From: Fidelibacterota bacterium
Lineage (GTDB): Bacteria > Fidelibacterota > Marinisomatia > Marinisomatales > Marinisomataceae
Assembly (NCBI GenBank): GCA_017856055.1
Contig: JAFMFP010000007.1
Coordinates: 1-33,016, forward strand
DNA: 33,016 bases
Direction: 5' to 3'
In this document: in pieces, positions 32,668-33,016 of the stretch
Position numbering within the stretch: position 1 is the stretch's first letter
Layout: every line of letters starts with the position of its first letter
Program-made: the position numbers and the translations under genes
Notes under the pieces: generated by a model
Database searches by the model: none
What the model was told of the DNA's origin: nothing
Seen by the model: only the letters and a program-made list of their open reading frames with translations

Positions 32668-33016
32668 ATTTATTTTACCTTTTATCCGCAGTTTGTTTCA
32701 TCTTAGGTTTAAAAAGACTTTCTCATCCAAGAACAGCCAGAAGTGGAAACTTTTTAGCTGCTTTAGGGATGCTGATTGCTATTGCTGCCACCCTAACCTC
32801 TTCAAATGTTTTAGATTTAAATCTAATTCTTATTGGTGTAGGGGTTGGTGCATTGATTGGCTTTTTATTTGCAACTAGAGTTCAAATGACTGAAATGCCA
32901 CAGATGGTGGCAATTTTTAATGGACTAGGTGGTGCTGCTTCCGCTCTGATTGCTTCAGCGGAATTTCTTTCAAATCCAAACAGTCCTTATATTATTGTTT
33001 GTCTAAGTGTTTTTAT
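32664..33016 (+). CDS. pntB: NAD(P) transhydrogenase subunit beta (PntB), N-terminal part
   Basis: The frame runs off the window edge after 117 complete codons, so only the membrane helices near the N-terminus are present. Visible family features are LKRLSHPRTARSGN, AALGMLIAIAATL, GVGVGALIGF and the conserved VQMTEMPQMVAIFNGLGGAAS segment of domain II. The missing C-terminal part should hold the NADP(H)-binding domain III. The start is ATG in the ATGA overlap with pntAB. No frameshift is seen in the part that is present. Confidence 0.95.
   Translation, partial: MNLFYLLSAVCFILGLKRLSHPRTARSGNFLAALGMLIAIAATLTSSNVLDLNLILIGVGVGALIGFLFATRVQMTEMPQMVAIFNGLGGAASALIASAEFLSNPNSPYIIVCLSVF

Overview
The window is AT-rich, densely coded bacterial DNA from a Gram-negative (diderm) organism. 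Its lipopolysaccharide genes (Kdo transferase, family-9 heptosyltransferase, LptE-like lipoprotein), PpiD-type periplasmic chaperone and lipoproteins show an outer membrane. A DUF4837 lipoprotein, a DUF5683 protein and a short receiver-less sigma-54-type AAA+ regulator beside lptE point to the Fibrobacterota-Chlorobiota-Bacteroidota (FCB) group. The AT bias, compact layout and Na+/solute symporter would suit a marine lineage such as Candidatus Marinimicrobia (SAR406), but that placement is an inference. I see no rRNA, tRNA, CRISPR array, insertion sequence or phage gene, and no gene-free stretch above about 90 bp.

Layout. (1) 1-1829, plus strand: the end of a thioredoxin-fold protein, then an indoleamine 2,3-dioxygenase-family haem protein. 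(2) 1840-4047, minus strand: a secreted dipeptidyl-peptidase IV-type S9 peptidase, divergent from (3) 4137-5963, plus strand: ppiD. (4) 5960-23378, minus strand: seventeen colinear genes, usually overlapping or a few bases apart: meaB, tatC, GT9 heptosyltransferase, waaA, pgsA-type synthase, uvrB, sigma-54-type regulator, lptE, asnS, LOG-like protein, nadE, lepA, CPBP protease, unknown envelope protein, DUF4837 lipoprotein, polyprenyl-phosphate mannosyltransferase-like GT2, accA. (5) 23462-23755, plus strand: rpsT with a consensus -35 box. (6) 23758-29628, minus strand: alaS, PPC-domain protein, ridA, DUF5683 protein, SLC6-type symporter, unknown membrane protein. (7) 29676-30248, plus strand: secreted AMIN-like protein. 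(8) 30243-31187, minus strand: proline iminopeptidase. (9) 31277-33016, plus strand: pntAA-pntAB-pntB, cut by the window end.

The genes mostly serve envelope biogenesis (LPS core, phospholipid and malonyl-CoA supply, Tat export, periplasmic folding, lipoproteins), translation (alaS, asnS, lepA, rpsT), NAD(P)(H) metabolism (nadE, pnt) and peptide/amino-acid use (S9 peptidase, proline iminopeptidase, SLC6 symporter, RidA, IDO-like dioxygenase). Four starts were moved inward from the longest open frame (accA, lepA, pip, pntAA) because the family N-terminus begins there; nadE and the IDO-like gene appear to use TTG.

There is no clear novel defence or mobile system. The observations most worth a second look are the IDO-family enzyme, the acidic calcium-loop-like insert in LptE, the altered GAFTGA loop of the regulator, the inverted repeat that includes the uvrB start codon, the regulatory style of transcription-unit starts (no Shine-Dalgarno, -10-like boxes very near the start), and the unknown envelope proteins.
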